Source of the DNA: Plecoglossus altivelis
Taxonomy: Eukaryota > Chordata > Actinopteri > Osmeriformes > Plecoglossidae
Assembly (NCBI GenBank): GCA_036571765.1
Contig: BROE01000020.1
Span: 11,388,607-11,452,606, forward strand
Length of the DNA stretch: 64,000 nt
Direction of reading: 5' to 3'
Below the pieces are notes generated by a model. It was not told the origin of the DNA. It worked only from the letters and a program-made list of their open reading frames with translations, and did not search any database. Positions 63,396 to 64,000 of this stretch are shown piece after piece. Positions within the stretch are counted from its first letter, which is position 1. The number at the start of each line of letters is the position of its first letter. Position numbers and translations under genes: made by a program.

Positions 63396-64000
63396 TCAGC
63401 AGTTGCAGCTCTCCTGTGAAGGCTTGGCTCTGTCATTCCTGTCCAGTTTAATCGGTTCAGGGAATTCATTATACAACTCCACCTCTGTCTCCTAAGAAGG
63501 AAAGGGAGGGAGAGAAGACATAACAATAAATGTGATCTTAAACCATAAATCATTAAGTAATATCGCTGCAGAGTTCCAAAGTCTAGTTTGAAAACTAGAT
63601 GGTGTCTCACCTGTTTGAGGGCATTGCGTGCGATGGTCTGGAAGGCTTGCTCTACATTGATGGCTTCCTTAGCGCTGGTCTCAAAGTAGGGGATGTTGTT
63701 CTTACTTTGACACCAGGCCTGGGCCCTCTTGGTTGTCACCTGTGTGGGGAAGATAGGAAATATTATGATTATGACCACATTCAACAATAAGTGACGTAAT
63801 TAGCACTGATTTGTCACTTTTGCAAACCTTAGCTCACCTGTCTGTTCTCCAGGTCAATCTTGTTGCCTAGAACCACGAAGGGGAAGTTCTCTGGGTCTCT
63901 AGGGCTGGCCTGGATCAGGAACTCATCTCTCCAGCTGTCTAAGGTCTTGAAGGTGTTGGGAGCCGTCACATCGAACACCAGGACACAGCAGTCGGCCCCG
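63396..64000 (-). CDS. rab7a: Ras-related protein Rab-7a, C-terminal part (5' end outside window)
   Basis: On the minus strand, exons 64000-63838 (cut by the window edge), 63739-63611 and 63491-63396 encode the last 128 or so of about 207 residues. Rab7 is the small GTPase of late endosomes and lysosomes, controlling fusion and transport through effectors such as RILP and HOPS. Visible motifs are GADCCVLVFDVT, the guanine-specificity NKID in VLGNKIDLENRQ and the ETSAKEAINVEQAF box. The C-terminal Cys-x-Cys geranylgeranylation site is SCNC. The G1-G3 motifs must lie beyond the right edge. Sequence agreement with vertebrate RAB7A is very high. Confidence 0.95.

Overview
The window is nuclear DNA of a ray-finned (teleost) fish. 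It has vertebrate intron-exon genes with consensus GT-AG splice sites, AATAAA-type poly(A) signals, many (GT)n, (GA)n and CTAG microsatellites, and no bacterial-style operons. I could not name the species. Eleven protein-coding genes were reconstructed by hand from splice sites. For every complete model the summed exon length is a multiple of three, and the protein matches a known vertebrate family along its length.

Layout: bases 1-4100 are upstream non-coding DNA with a large palindrome near 960. Then come ip6k2 (+, 4101-8411), about 8 kb of gene-free, repeat-rich DNA, sec61a1 (+, 17467-21160), chchd4 (+, 23013-24039), uroc1 (+, 25306-29965), efcab12 (+, 30551-33537), mapkapk3 (+, 34431-38401), an unusual WASP-like gene (+, 39173-42734), pfkfb4 (+, 43203/49775 to 55596/56550), arpc4 (-, 59372-57523), the linker histone h1-10 (-, 61276-60641) and the 3' part of rab7a (-, cut off by the right edge of the window). 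The first eight genes share one strand and the last three are on the other, so pfkfb4 and arpc4 meet tail to tail.

The genes have unrelated jobs: inositol pyrophosphate synthesis (ip6k2), ER protein translocation (sec61a1), mitochondrial disulfide relay import (chchd4), histidine breakdown (uroc1), a probable ciliary protein (efcab12), p38 stress signalling (mapkapk3), control of glycolysis (pfkfb4), branched-actin assembly (arpc4, and possibly the WASP-like gene), chromatin (h1-10) and late endosome traffic (rab7a). From memory, their human counterparts all lie on chromosome 3, so the block looks like preserved ancestral linkage rather than a functional cluster.

Most interesting points: (1) a 360-residue WASP-family protein that keeps the WH1 domain, the autoinhibitory part of the GTPase-binding domain and a C-like helix, but appears to lack the CRIB core, the WH2 motif and the acidic/tryptophan tail; (2) pfkfb4 with two alternative first exons and two duplicated, mutually exclusive-looking terminal exons; (3) paired TGACGTG motifs ahead of sec61a1; (4) near-perfect palindromes at 944-979, 14231-14265 and 22831-22850; (5) an old, divergent duplication inside pfkfb4 intron 1.
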